Source: an uncultured Clostridia bacterium
GTDB lineage: Bacteria > Bacillota > Clostridia > Oscillospirales > Oscillospiraceae
NCBI GenBank assembly: GCA_946531435.1
Contig: CAMNAO010000009.1
Location: 1-45,397 of the forward strand
Direction: 5' to 3'
DNA: 45,397 nucleotides
Shown here: piece after piece, positions 1-6,926 of the stretch
Position numbering within the stretch: position 1 is the stretch's first letter
How the letters are laid out: the number at the start of each line of letters is the position of its first letter
Made by a program: the position numbers and the translations under genes
Notes under the pieces: model-generated
The model's input: the letters and a program-made list of their open reading frames with translations, nothing else
The model's database searches: none
What the model was told of the DNA's origin: nothing

Positions 1-416
1 CCTGGGAGGGGTTTTTCGTTCTCGCGCCGGCGGGCTTTCTCCGTCTCCATCTCCAGCTTCCGCATCTGCTGCTGATAGTTGTATTCCAGCGCCCGGGAGA
101 TGGGGAGGATCGTATAGAGCAGAGTCCCATTTCGCTTGACCCCTTTCTTGGTGACGACGCTGGTGGGCTCGGTCTGGATGAGCTGCTTCTCCAGAAGCTC
201 TCCCACATGTTTTCGCACGGTGGTCACGCACTGATTTGTGGCCCTGGCGATGGTCCGATAGCTGGGCCAGCACTGATAGGTCTTCCGATCCTCACAGCGA
301 AGGAGGAAGCTGTAGACCGCCAGCGCCCCGGAGCTGAGTCCCAGATGGAAGACCTCATTGGGAAGTGAGAAGCGATTGCCCAAAGTGTATGTATTGTACT
401 CTGGTGTCCCGATCAT
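1..416 (-). CDS. Winged-helix replication/initiator-type protein of a mobile element (3' end cut by window)
   Basis: Reading the minus strand from an ATG at 416 gives an open frame that runs off the window, about 138 residues. Residues 20-90 look like a winged helix-turn-helix of the HTH_36/replication-initiator type: a hydrophobic N-terminal helix, a segment containing CWPSYRTIARAT, and a recognition helix around TTVRKHVGELLEKQ. A charged, probably coiled-coil segment follows (MRKLEMETEKARRREN). Such proteins occur beside excisionase genes in integrative elements. The start is supported by a GGGAGGAGG ribosome site and by an ATGA overlap with the gene upstream, implying translational coupling. 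What it binds cannot be told from the fragment. Confidence 0.7.
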   Translation of the reverse strand, partial: MIGTPEYNTYTLGNRFSLPNEVFHLGLSSGALAVYSFLLRCEDRKTYQCWPSYRTIARATNQCVTTVRKHVGELLEKQLIQTEPTSVVTKKGVKRNGTLLYTILPISRALEYNYQQQMRKLEMETEKARRRENEKPLP

Positions 417-649
417 CCGCGCCTCCTCCCTGCGACAACATTTCCGTGGGTCTGCTGCTGCACCCAGCGGATAAACTCCTCTTTGGGAACCAGCAGACGG
501 TTGCCAACAGTGAGAGAAGGAAAGCCTCTCTCATGGAGAAGTTCATAGGCCGAGGAGATGGAGACCCCGAGAACAGTTGCCACTGTTTCCGCATTCAGAA
601 ACAGTGGCAACTCCTCATAGCTTTGAAATTGTGATTGCTTCAAGCGCAT
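413..649 (-). CDS. Excisionase-like helix-turn-helix protein (MerR/HTH_17 type)
   Basis: 78 residues. The central stretch (FLNAETVATVLGVSISSAYE, then LLHERGFPSLTVGNRLLVPKEEFIRWV) is the classic small DNA-binding fold of the excisionase/HTH_17 family: helix-turn-helix, then a wing with a GNRLLVPKEEF strand. Family members act as directionality factors or small regulators in integrative elements. It precedes the winged-helix gene with a 4-base ATGA overlap. A perfect 14-bp inverted repeat lies inside its coding region (576-611). Start ATG 649 has AAGGGGG upstream. Family assignment is good; a specific excision role is inferred from context. Confidence 0.75.
   Translation of the reverse strand: MRLKQSQFQSYEELPLFLNAETVATVLGVSISSAYELLHERGFPSLTVGNRLLVPKEEFIRWVQQQTHGNVVAGRRRG
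576..611. repeat. Perfect 14-bp inverted repeat inside the excisionase-like gene
   Basis: Arms 576-589 (GTTGCCACTGTTTC) and 598-611 are exact reverse complements around an 8-base loop. It lies in codons near the start of the excisionase-like gene, encoding part of its first HTH helix. It could be a binding site, an mRNA hairpin limiting translation, or chance. Confidence 0.7.
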
Positions 650-671
650 TCCCCCTTTGTAGTTTTTGTAG

Positions 672-776
672 GACAGTTCTTGTAAATATGTTTACAAGCT
701 GTCTAAGCTCTGCTATAATAACATGGGAAAAGAGATCCGTCAAGACAGATAAATATAAATTATTTATGAACTGTCT
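672..776 (+). promoter_or_regulatory. Promoter with two operator-like dyads between the divergent xis-like and DUF6076-like genes
   Basis: A good sigma-A type promoter reads right: TTTACA (691-696), 17-base spacer, TATAAT (714-719) with an extended TG at 711-712. The -35 is embedded in a dyad, CTTGTAAA (679-686) / TTTACAAG (691-698), flanked by GACAG (672-676) and CTGTC (699-703). A second dyad with AGACAG (743-748) and CTGTCT (771-776) and inner ATAAAT/ATTTAT lies in the leader just before the GAGGAG ribosome site. The shared GACAG/CTGTC arms suggest one regulator binding both, probably element-encoded. Confidence 0.6.
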
Positions 777-794
777 AAACGTGAGGAGCATACC

Positions 795-1769
795 ATGAGC
801 TATATCTATAGGACATACATCGCCGATGGCAGAGAGTATTTTGAATCCGGCAAGGAAGGTTATCTCAAAAAAACAGACTTTCCGAGTTCGGAAAGCCTGA
901 TGCGTTTTCTGGATTTGGATTACAAGGAGCTGGAACAGATCTGTGATAGCATGGAGAGAGCGTATCAGAGACTGTGCCCAAGTCACGCAGTAGAGGACGC
1001 CAACGTCATTCGCAAGGGGCTGGATGCCCTGGCGGAGAAGCACATCTTCTTTGAGCTGCTTCGCCTGGACTGGGCGGAGAAGCTGGAGATACTCAGTGAG
1101 AGAGGCTACGAAGGCGCAGGGACAATGCTTCCCCACAAGCGGGTCTCCCATCTTCCAACCGACGTCTACATGATGGCAAAGCAGATCCGTTCGATCTTGC
1201 AAATGACCCTGGATGTGGACGCAGGCGGGAAAGATCCCCGCAGCGCATCCGAGAAGCTGGCTGCCTACTACCGGAACACCTACCGAGACAACAGTCCGGA
1301 CAGGCTCAGTCTCTTCCCCTTCGGAGAGCTGACTCTGCGGTATGAGCTTACAGAGCACGGTTCCTTCTCCGAGGTGCTGTATCCGAAGTCCTATCCGGAG
1401 CTGGTGGACTACTACTTCCGCCAGACCCTTATCAATGGGCAGCGCTGGCGGATCTGCAAGCACTGCGGACGCTATTTCCCCATCCGGGGGCGGATCAGCG
1501 CGGAGTACTGCGACCGGGTCATCACAGCCGCGGGCGGCACCTGCAAGGAGGTGGGCTCCACCAAGGTGTGGGAAGCGAAGATGAAGGGCGAGGAGGTCTT
1601 CACCATGTACCGGCGGGAGTACAAGCGACGCAACGCCTGGATCCGTCTCGGCCGGTGGAGCCAGGCGGAATTCGCTGCCTGGAGCACTGTTGCCCAGAAG
1701 AAGCGGCTCGACTGTGAGAGCGGCAGGATCTCCGAAGAGGAGTTCTCCGCCTGGCTCAAGAGCTCATGA
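795..1769 (+). CDS. DUF6076-like protein with a small Cys cluster
   Basis: 324 residues, soluble, no signal peptide. The C-terminal third has a likely metal-binding cluster: C221 and C224 in CKHCGRYF, C239 in EYCD and C250, followed by a basic tail (MYRREYKRRNAWIRLGRW). The layout matches an uncharacterised family common in Clostridia and often found near mobile-element genes; the DUF6076 name is from memory of the family and is not checked. ATG 795 follows GAGGAG. It is transcribed divergently from the excisionase-like gene and is followed by a strong hairpin at 1804-1846. Function unknown; DNA or RNA binding would fit the zinc-ribbon-like motif. Confidence 0.65.
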   Translation: MSYIYRTYIADGREYFESGKEGYLKKTDFPSSESLMRFLDLDYKELEQICDSMERAYQRLCPSHAVEDANVIRKGLDALAEKHIFFELLRLDWAEKLEILSERGYEGAGTMLPHKRVSHLPTDVYMMAKQIRSILQMTLDVDAGGKDPRSASEKLAAYYRNTYRDNSPDRLSLFPFGELTLRYELTEHGSFSEVLYPKSYPELVDYYFRQTLINGQRWRICKHCGRYFPIRGRISAEYCDRVITAAGGTCKEVGSTKVWEAKMKGEEVFTMYRREYKRRNAWIRLGRWSQAEFAAWSTVAQKKRLDCESGRISEEEFSAWLKSS

Positions 1770-1803
1770 GGGGTTTCTGACAATAAGATCCCATCAAATA
1801 ACA

Positions 1804-1856
1804 ACACGCCAGCCTGCTGCCGATGATGGGCAGCAGGCTGGCGTGTCTCTTTGTTT
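1804..1856 (+). terminator. Strong intrinsic terminator after the DUF6076-like gene
   Basis: A perfect 18-bp inverted repeat (1804-1821 with 1829-1846, 7-base loop) is followed by CTCTTTGTTT. From here to 1988 I see no gene. Confidence 0.8.
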
Positions 1857-1988
1857 ATAGCGAGGGATTCCTTGGATGGAAGCACCTGCCCTTTCCTAAC
1901 GGAAGACGATGTGAAATGATGATAGCGGAAGCGATTGATACAATGCAAAGAGCTTTGCTGTTGGAGAGATCAGATGTACCTGCTTTTC

Positions 1989-2855
1989 TCAAACGCAGCT
2001 CCGAAACAGATAGGGCAGGTAGTTATAGAGATACTGGTATACCGCCTCATAGGCGTGGGCCAGGCCGTCAGCCACCAGGTAGTGAAAATTGCCCGTTCCA
2101 TAATCTTCGCTGAAGCGGAATACATCATCCAGCTTCTTCATGGCCTCAATCTGGGGCGTCAGGTTGGGATAGGCGATATCCTCCGTGCCGGTGGCAGCGT
2201 AAATGGAAAAATCCGCGGGACCGAAGCCCTGGCTCAGAATACTGCCCCGGAGATGCTCCGCCGTTGCCTCCGGCTGCTTGGAGCCGCCCATAAGCTCCAC
2301 GGCCCAGGAGTCGCCGCTGAGGGGGACGAAGGTGGAGAAGTAGTCCAGATGCAGGGAGAAGGCATACCAGGTGTTGACGCTGCCCATAGAAAAGCCGCCG
2401 AAGCCCCGGTGCTCCCTTGCTTTTTTCAGGCCCTCGGCATCTACGCTCTCCGCATAGCCCCGGACGAAACCCTCCACGGCGGGAAGCAGCTGCTCCGTCA
2501 GCTCCTTTTGGAACAGGAGAACGTCATCCAACTCGTGGCCGGGATTGGGCTTATCCCCCCGCCTCGGCGCGCCGTGAGCGTAAAAGGTGGGGAAGACCAC
2601 GATCATGGGCTCCACCTCACCGGAGGCAAAGCTGCGGTCCAGCATATTCTTGACAGGGCAGCAGTCCAGCCAGGCGTCGGGGTTTCCACCGCCGCCGTGC
2701 ATCAGGTAGAGAATATTGTAGCGACGGTTTTCCTCCTGGTCATAGCCGAAAGGCAGATAGATCAGGGCGTATTTTTCTACGCCTTCGGCCCCGGTGTAGT
2801 CCAGACGCTGGATCCTGCCGCGGCAGTTTTCATCACGATAACCAAAGGTCTTCAT
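1989..2855 (-). CDS. Alpha/beta-hydrolase esterase (feruloyl/acetyl-xylan esterase-like, CE1 type)
   Basis: 288 residues, no signal peptide, so probably cytoplasmic. The fold is recognisable: YLMHGGGGNPD (oxyanion loop, about 51-60), nucleophile elbow G-F-S-M-G with Ser156, an acid candidate at D226 (GTEDIAY) and a C-terminal catalytic His near 267 (GLAHAYE). The pattern resembles esterase D/feruloyl esterase (CE1) proteins that remove acyl groups from plant polysaccharide fragments. It is the third gene of a minus-strand operon, overlapping the upstream hydrolase by an ATGA. The real substrate is not deducible. Confidence 0.8.
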   Translation of the reverse strand: MKTFGYRDENCRGRIQRLDYTGAEGVEKYALIYLPFGYDQEENRRYNILYLMHGGGGNPDAWLDCCPVKNMLDRSFASGEVEPMIVVFPTFYAHGAPRRGDKPNPGHELDDVLLFQKELTEQLLPAVEGFVRGYAESVDAEGLKKAREHRGFGGFSMGSVNTWYAFSLHLDYFSTFVPLSGDSWAVELMGGSKQPEATAEHLRGSILSQGFGPADFSIYAATGTEDIAYPNLTPQIEAMKKLDDVFRFSEDYGTGNFHYLVADGLAHAYEAVYQYLYNYLPYLFRSCV

Positions 2856-3703
2856 TTTAGATTCCTCACTCTCTCTTTGCTGTAAACGATGTTGCCTTCG
2901 CCGCCGTCCAGACGGTGGAAGCTCTTATCAATGGCCTTGGCAATGTATGCCGGCTGGCCCCGATAGTTGAACGTCACATCGTCGGTTTCGCCCGTCAGAA
3001 TATCATCACAGACGGCCAAAACGTTTTCCAGAAGCTTTCCGGAGCAGTTGATCTCCCCGTGCATAATAAAGCAGCGGTCATAGCGTCCTTGGAGACGGGG
3101 GATCAGGGACAGCAGATTCTCCCGGTAGCTTTCGATGGTGGTGGAGTACCAGTCAAACAGGAAGGTGGCATTGTTGGCCGCGTCCCCGGTGATGAGGATG
3201 CGCTCCTCCGGGATCAGGACTACCATGGTGCCGGGAGTGTGGCCGGGAAGGGAGTAGGCTTCGGCGTGGATGCCGCCTAAATCCAGACTGTCCCCATCAC
3301 AAAGGCCCTGAAAAAAATCCGGTGTCACCGGGGGGACATACTCTGCCTCGGCCCAGCTGCCGGGCTCTGCCCGCAGGTTCCCCTCAATGTAACTCTGCCG
3401 GGCGGAAATGGGACTGCGGGAGACGAAGACTTCGTCATCCGCGTGATTCATATAAACCGGCAGGCCACGGAAGGCGGGGGCCCCCATGGCGTGATCCACA
3501 TGGCCGTGGGTGATCCAGACGGTAAGGGGCAGATTGGTGAGTCCTTCCACTACGGGGCGCAGCTTTCCCACCCCCAGGCAGGTGTCAATCAAAAGGGCGC
3601 CTTCACGGCCCTGAATGAGGTACATCATCTCGCCCGTGCGGCTGCGGATGCCGTGAATGTGATCGGTGATCTTTTCCGGGGTGTAGAAGTTGTCAGAGAT
3701 CAT
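2852..3703 (-). CDS. Metallo-beta-lactamase-fold hydrolase
   Basis: 283 residues from ATG 3703, chosen because AAAGGA lies just upstream; a longer open frame reaches 3826 but overlaps the preceding gene. Binuclear metal motif T-H-G-H-V-D-H at 65-71, second His at 155 (LPGHTPG), bridging Asp near 174 (ITGDAANN) and a late His (IMHGEINCSG). This is the glyoxalase-II/lactonase/lactamase superfamily hydrolysing ester, thioester or lactone bonds. It sits between two serine esterases in the same operon, starting 14 bases after the carboxylesterase stop, so an ester or lactone substrate is likely. Confidence 0.85.
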   Translation of the reverse strand: MISDNFYTPEKITDHIHGIRSRTGEMMYLIQGREGALLIDTCLGVGKLRPVVEGLTNLPLTVWITHGHVDHAMGAPAFRGLPVYMNHADDEVFVSRSPISARQSYIEGNLRAEPGSWAEAEYVPPVTPDFFQGLCDGDSLDLGGIHAEAYSLPGHTPGTMVVLIPEERILITGDAANNATFLFDWYSTTIESYRENLLSLIPRLQGRYDRCFIMHGEINCSGKLLENVLAVCDDILTGETDDVTFNYRGQPAYIAKAIDKSFHRLDGGEGNIVYSKERVRNLK

Positions 3704-3717
3704 ATTGGAGTCCTTTC

Positions 3718-5301
3718 TCAGTGCTCGATCTTGACGCTGCCCAGGTCCACCCCGGCGGCACCGTTTTCCATGCAGGCCTTGTATGCCTTCATGAGGGCGT
3801 GATCGTGGTTGTGACCCACCTGACACTCCCGGTCAAAGAGCATACAGGCTTCGTCCCCCGGCTGACAAGCGGGCCAGGCGGGGATGCCGCTGTGGTTGGG
3901 GTCGCCGGTACGGGCGAAACCGAGCCAGGCCCGACTCATGCGGTCCTCCAGCTCTTTGCCGCCCTCCAGGCCGGCGAAGGGGGTCAGATCCGCGTTATGG
4001 AAGACGAAGGGGATGTCGGAGCAGTGCCAGGCGCCGTTGCCGCCGTCGATGTCGAAATCCATGGTCAGCATGTAGGAGTAGCTGGGGGCCGCGCAGGTTT
4101 TTGCGCGCAGCTCCAGATACTGAATGCTGGGGCGGCGGAAGAGATCATCCATATCGGCGAGATCCCGCAAGCTCTTGCCGGGGAAAGCCTTCCGGAAGAG
4201 AGAGATCATGGTATCCGCGTTTTTTTCGCCGTAGACCTTGGCGATGACGCCGCGGCCATCCTTCTCCACCGCCTCATTGGAGCTGGGGGCAAAGCCCTTG
4301 AACTCATTGATGACGGAGCCGACGATGACGGGAATGGTCTTGGCGTGATCGGTAAAACCATAGATCAGAGGATCGCCCACAAAGAAGTCATTGGGCATGG
4401 GGGAGTTGCCCACATAAATACCCTGAGCCGCCATGGCGGGGGCCACTTCGTTGTAGGCAGCGGCAAGGGCGGCATAGGGAACTGTTTCCAGCTCCTTCGC
4501 CTGAGTAAGACCCAGCTTTTCCATGAGGGCTGTCACGATGGGGCGGGAATCCATGGCATAGAGATAGCCGAGGCCGAGCCCCTTGGGTGTGCCGCGGCCG
4601 ATGCCGTCGATGATGCCGGATTGAATGATGCCCTTCTGGAAGAGCCCGTCCGCGGAGGGGATCTGCATCAGGGCACTGACCTTGCCGCCGCCGCCGGACT
4701 GACCGAAGATGGTCACGTTCTCCGGGTCGCCGCCGAAGCCTGCGATATTCTCCTTCACCCATTTGAGGGCGTAGACGATGTCCTCCAGACCGGCGTTGGC
4801 AGAATTGGCGTATTCCTCCCCGAAGGGGGAGAGATCCAGGAAACCAAGGATGTTCAGACGGTGGTTCAGCGTAACCACGACCACATCTCCGAAGGAGGCC
4901 AGGCTGGTCCCGTCATAGGCGACCTGCTCAATGGAGGAGCCGTCGGAGAAGCCGCCGCCGTGGAGCCAGACCATGACGGGCTTCTTCCCGCTTTCTTCCA
5001 GGGAGGGCGTCCATACATTCAGATATTGGCAGTTTTCGTCCGTGGGCCAATAGCGGTGGGGGCAGCGCAGCTCTCCCGTCCCCGGGATCGGGTCATGCAG
5101 CATGGGGGAGACATAGCCATAGCCAAGAGCGTCCCGGATCCCCTCCCAGGGCTTCACTGGGGTGGGACGGTGAAAGCGCGCGGCATCCGCGTACTTGATT
5201 CCGTAAAACTTAAAGATGCCGTTGTGGCAGAAGCCGCGAATCTGTCCGGCATTGGTGCTGACCACGGTATTGGTGGTATTACAGATAAAGTTGCTTGCCA
5301 T
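3718..5301 (-). CDS. Type B carboxylesterase
   Basis: 527 residues from ATG 5301, which has AGGAGG eight bases upstream; the open frame extends further but includes promoter and operator sequence. Hallmarks: HGGGF oxyanion motif (114-118), nucleophile elbow with Ser202 (FGQSGGGG), an acidic triad candidate in SVINEFKGF and a catalytic His candidate in AWHCSDIPFVF. The length is usual for bacterial type B carboxylesterases (para-nitrobenzyl esterase type). No signal peptide, so intracellular. It is first in the minus-strand esterase operon, whose promoter and operator lie at 5334-5390. Substrate unknown. Confidence 0.9.
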   Translation of the reverse strand: MASNFICNTTNTVVSTNAGQIRGFCHNGIFKFYGIKYADAARFHRPTPVKPWEGIRDALGYGYVSPMLHDPIPGTGELRCPHRYWPTDENCQYLNVWTPSLEESGKKPVMVWLHGGGFSDGSSIEQVAYDGTSLASFGDVVVVTLNHRLNILGFLDLSPFGEEYANSANAGLEDIVYALKWVKENIAGFGGDPENVTIFGQSGGGGKVSALMQIPSADGLFQKGIIQSGIIDGIGRGTPKGLGLGYLYAMDSRPIVTALMEKLGLTQAKELETVPYAALAAAYNEVAPAMAAQGIYVGNSPMPNDFFVGDPLIYGFTDHAKTIPVIVGSVINEFKGFAPSSNEAVEKDGRGVIAKVYGEKNADTMISLFRKAFPGKSLRDLADMDDLFRRPSIQYLELRAKTCAAPSYSYMLTMDFDIDGGNGAWHCSDIPFVFHNADLTPFAGLEGGKELEDRMSRAWLGFARTGDPNHSGIPAWPACQPGDEACMLFDRECQVGHNHDHALMKAYKACMENGAAGVDLGSVKIEH

Positions 5302-5333
5302 TCTCTGATCCTCCTGAAAGAAAGTGTAGATGC

Positions 5334-5347
5334 GGGACATGTGTCCC
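5334..5347. promoter_or_regulatory. Operator copy 1 (GGGACATGTGTCCC) at the carboxylesterase promoter
   Basis: 14-bp dyad GGGACATGTGTCCC placed about +8 to +21 relative to the predicted start of the minus-strand promoter at 5362-5390. One of three near-identical copies in this intergenic region; a fourth is at 13530. Confidence 0.7.
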
Positions 5348-5361
5348 ATCGCTCTGACGCC

Positions 5362-5390
5362 ATTATATACAAAAGAAAGTGCTGTGTAAA
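5362..5390 (-). promoter_or_regulatory. Promoter of the esterase operon
   Basis: On the minus strand TTTACA (5390-5385), a 17-base spacer and TATAAT (5367-5362). The -10 is a perfect consensus hexamer and the operator lies immediately downstream, as for a simple repressed promoter. Confidence 0.75.
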
Positions 5391-5471
5391 GCACCTGTTT
5401 TTGTCCTGCCCGCATCGCTTCGCTAGTCAGAAGACGATTTTCGTCAAAATTACGAAGGGGAAAAGCCTTAC

Positions 5472-5485
5472 GGGACGCGTGTCCC
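5472..5485. promoter_or_regulatory. Operator copy 2 (GGGACGCGTGTCCC), mid-intergenic
   Basis: The same dyad with a changed centre, lying between the two divergent promoters, about 125-140 bases from each neighbouring copy. It could be an auxiliary site for looping. Confidence 0.6.
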
Positions 5486-5549
5486 AACATTTTAAAACCC
5501 TGATAAGGATCGGCTTTTCCGTGAAATCGCTGAAAATGACGATGGGGGC

Positions 5550-5578
5550 TTGCATTTTGCCCAAAGGCCGTGTATGAT
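5550..5578 (+). promoter_or_regulatory. Promoter of the SGNH hydrolase gene
   Basis: TTGCAT (5550-5555), a 17-base spacer and TATGAT (5573-5578), directly followed by operator copy 3. The geometry mirrors the divergent esterase promoter. Confidence 0.6.
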
Positions 5579-5586
5579 AATGACAA

Positions 5587-5600
5587 GGGACACGTGTCCC
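5587..5600. promoter_or_regulatory. Operator copy 3 (perfect palindrome GGGACACGTGTCCC)
   Basis: Perfect 14-bp palindrome lying over the predicted transcription start of the SGNH gene. It shares both half-sites with copies 1 and 2. Confidence 0.75.
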
Positions 5601-5628
5601 AAAACTTTCGAAAGGGAGGCCCTCAGGA

Positions 5629-6288
5629 ATGACCGATCAGGAATACCTGGAACGGAGAATGGCGGAGTTTGACGCCGAGAATCAGAGAAAGATTCAGCGC
5701 TACCGGGAATTGAATCAAGCGGCGAAGAAGGGAGCCACCGTCTGCGCCGGATCCTCTCTCATGGAGCTTTTCCCTTTAAATGAGCTTCTCATGAGCGCGG
5801 GAAGCACAAAGACCGCATATAACCGCGGCGTGGCCGGATACACCATTGACCAGTATGACAAGGTCCTGGACGCCTGTGTCCTGGAGCTGGAGCCTTCAAA
5901 GCTCATCATCAATATTGGGTCCAACGACTTGAACCGGGGCGGAGATACCATAGAAAATCTGATTCGCGGGTATCGCGCTCTGCTTTTACGGATCAAGGAG
6001 GCCCTTCCGGAGTGCAGAATCACGCTGCTGGCCTACTACCCCTGCCGGAAGCCCCGGCCGGAGGATCGGGTCCTTCCCGGACGAATCGCCCGCACTCTGG
6101 AGAATATAAACGAGGCCAACCGCAGGGTTGAGGTCCTGGCGAAAGAGCTGGGATGCGGTTTTGCCGATATCAGCGAGCCGCTCAAGAATGAGGAGGGCTA
6201 CCTCAGGGAGGATTACGCTGTGGATGCCATCCACTTCTCCCCGACAGGTTACGCCGCCATCCTCCCCCTCTTAGAGCCGCTGCTGTAA
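5629..6288 (+). CDS. SGNH/GDSL-family hydrolase
   Basis: 219 residues, no signal peptide. The four blocks of the family are visible: nucleophile Ser in AGSSLMELFP (about S42-S43), the glycine block NRGVAG (66-70), the Asn block IGSNDLNRG (Asn 99), and the catalytic D199/H202 in DAIHFSPTG. The family includes lipases, acyl-sugar and platelet-activating-factor-acetylhydrolase-like esterases. ATG 5629 follows GGGAGG. It diverges from the esterase operon and carries the same operator, so it is probably co-regulated and acts on a related acylated substrate. Confidence 0.85.
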   Translation: MTDQEYLERRMAEFDAENQRKIQRYRELNQAAKKGATVCAGSSLMELFPLNELLMSAGSTKTAYNRGVAGYTIDQYDKVLDACVLELEPSKLIINIGSNDLNRGGDTIENLIRGYRALLLRIKEALPECRITLLAYYPCRKPRPEDRVLPGRIARTLENINEANRRVEVLAKELGCGFADISEPLKNEEGYLREDYAVDAIHFSPTGYAAILPLLEPLL

Positions 6289-6290
6289 CA

Positions 6291-6776
6291 TCAGAGCTCC
6301 ACCTGACCTTCGTTATAGAACCGAAGCTCTTCCGTCCAGTACTGCTGCAGGACGGTGACCCGATTCAGGGTATAGCGGAGGAAGATAAGGTTTTTGGGAG
6401 GCCAGCGGAGCCCCAGCTGAAACAGCTCATCCTTCGATAACTCCTTTTCTGAAAAGTAGAGGTAAGGAGTTCCGGTCTTCTTCTGCTTTTCGGAGAAGAC
6501 GGAGGGACCGAGGATCCCCACTTCCCGGACCTGGGCCCAGGGGAGATGGCGACGGCGAATGCCAAGGAAGGAGAGGGTGAGCCCCTCTTCATCCATGGTG
6601 ACCACGGAGCCGTAGACATAGATGATATAGAGAAAGGGCAGGGACAGGGCGAATAAGAGGCCCGCCTCCCCACGCAGACCGGAGAAAAGACCTACAAGGC
6701 TCAGTGCCCAGAGAGCAAGAGCAATGCTCACTGCCACCGCAAACTTCACCGGATATACCATCAGCTTTTTCATCAT
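6291..6776 (-). CDS. Small membrane protein with PH-like domain
   Basis: 161 residues. Two hydrophobic segments near the N terminus (about 9-32 and 40-57) are followed by a soluble stretch with the pattern VTMDEEGLTLSFLGIRRRHLPWAQVREVGIL, typical of bacterial bPH membrane-anchored proteins of unknown role. ATG 6776 has AAAGGAGG upstream. It is convergent with the SGNH gene with only two bases between stop codons and no visible terminator. Function unknown. Confidence 0.6.
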   Translation of the reverse strand: MMKKLMVYPVKFAVAVSIALALWALSLVGLFSGLRGEAGLLFALSLPFLYIIYVYGSVVTMDEEGLTLSFLGIRRRHLPWAQVREVGILGPSVFSEKQKKTGTPYLYFSEKELSKDELFQLGLRWPPKNLIFLRYTLNRVTVLQQYWTEELRFYNEGQVEL

Positions 6777-6874
6777 CGTTCCTCCTTTGCCGGGACCTTG
6801 GCCCGGCAGAGGAAATTGTAAAGGAAAGCCTACAGCCTGTCAATGGCTTTATGGCTGAGAAGAATCGTGCAACC

Positions 6875-6890
6875 GATCCGTAAGCGGATC
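6875..6890. repeat. Short inverted repeat upstream of the first binding-protein gene
   Basis: GATCCG (6875-6880) and CGGATC (6885-6890) around TAAG, about 37 bases before the start codon. It may be an operator or leader hairpin. I see no convincing -35/-10 pair in 6777-6926. Confidence 0.35.
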
Positions 6891-6926
6891 ATGAAATAAA
6901 ACACTTTTGAAAAAGGAGACATCATT

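Noticed and set aside
3721..5577. Long plus-strand open frame of 618 codons opposite the carboxylesterase
   Set aside because: It is the shadow of the minus-strand gene: no ribosome site, and a repetitive His/Gly/Val-rich composition typical of an antisense frame in GC-rich DNA.
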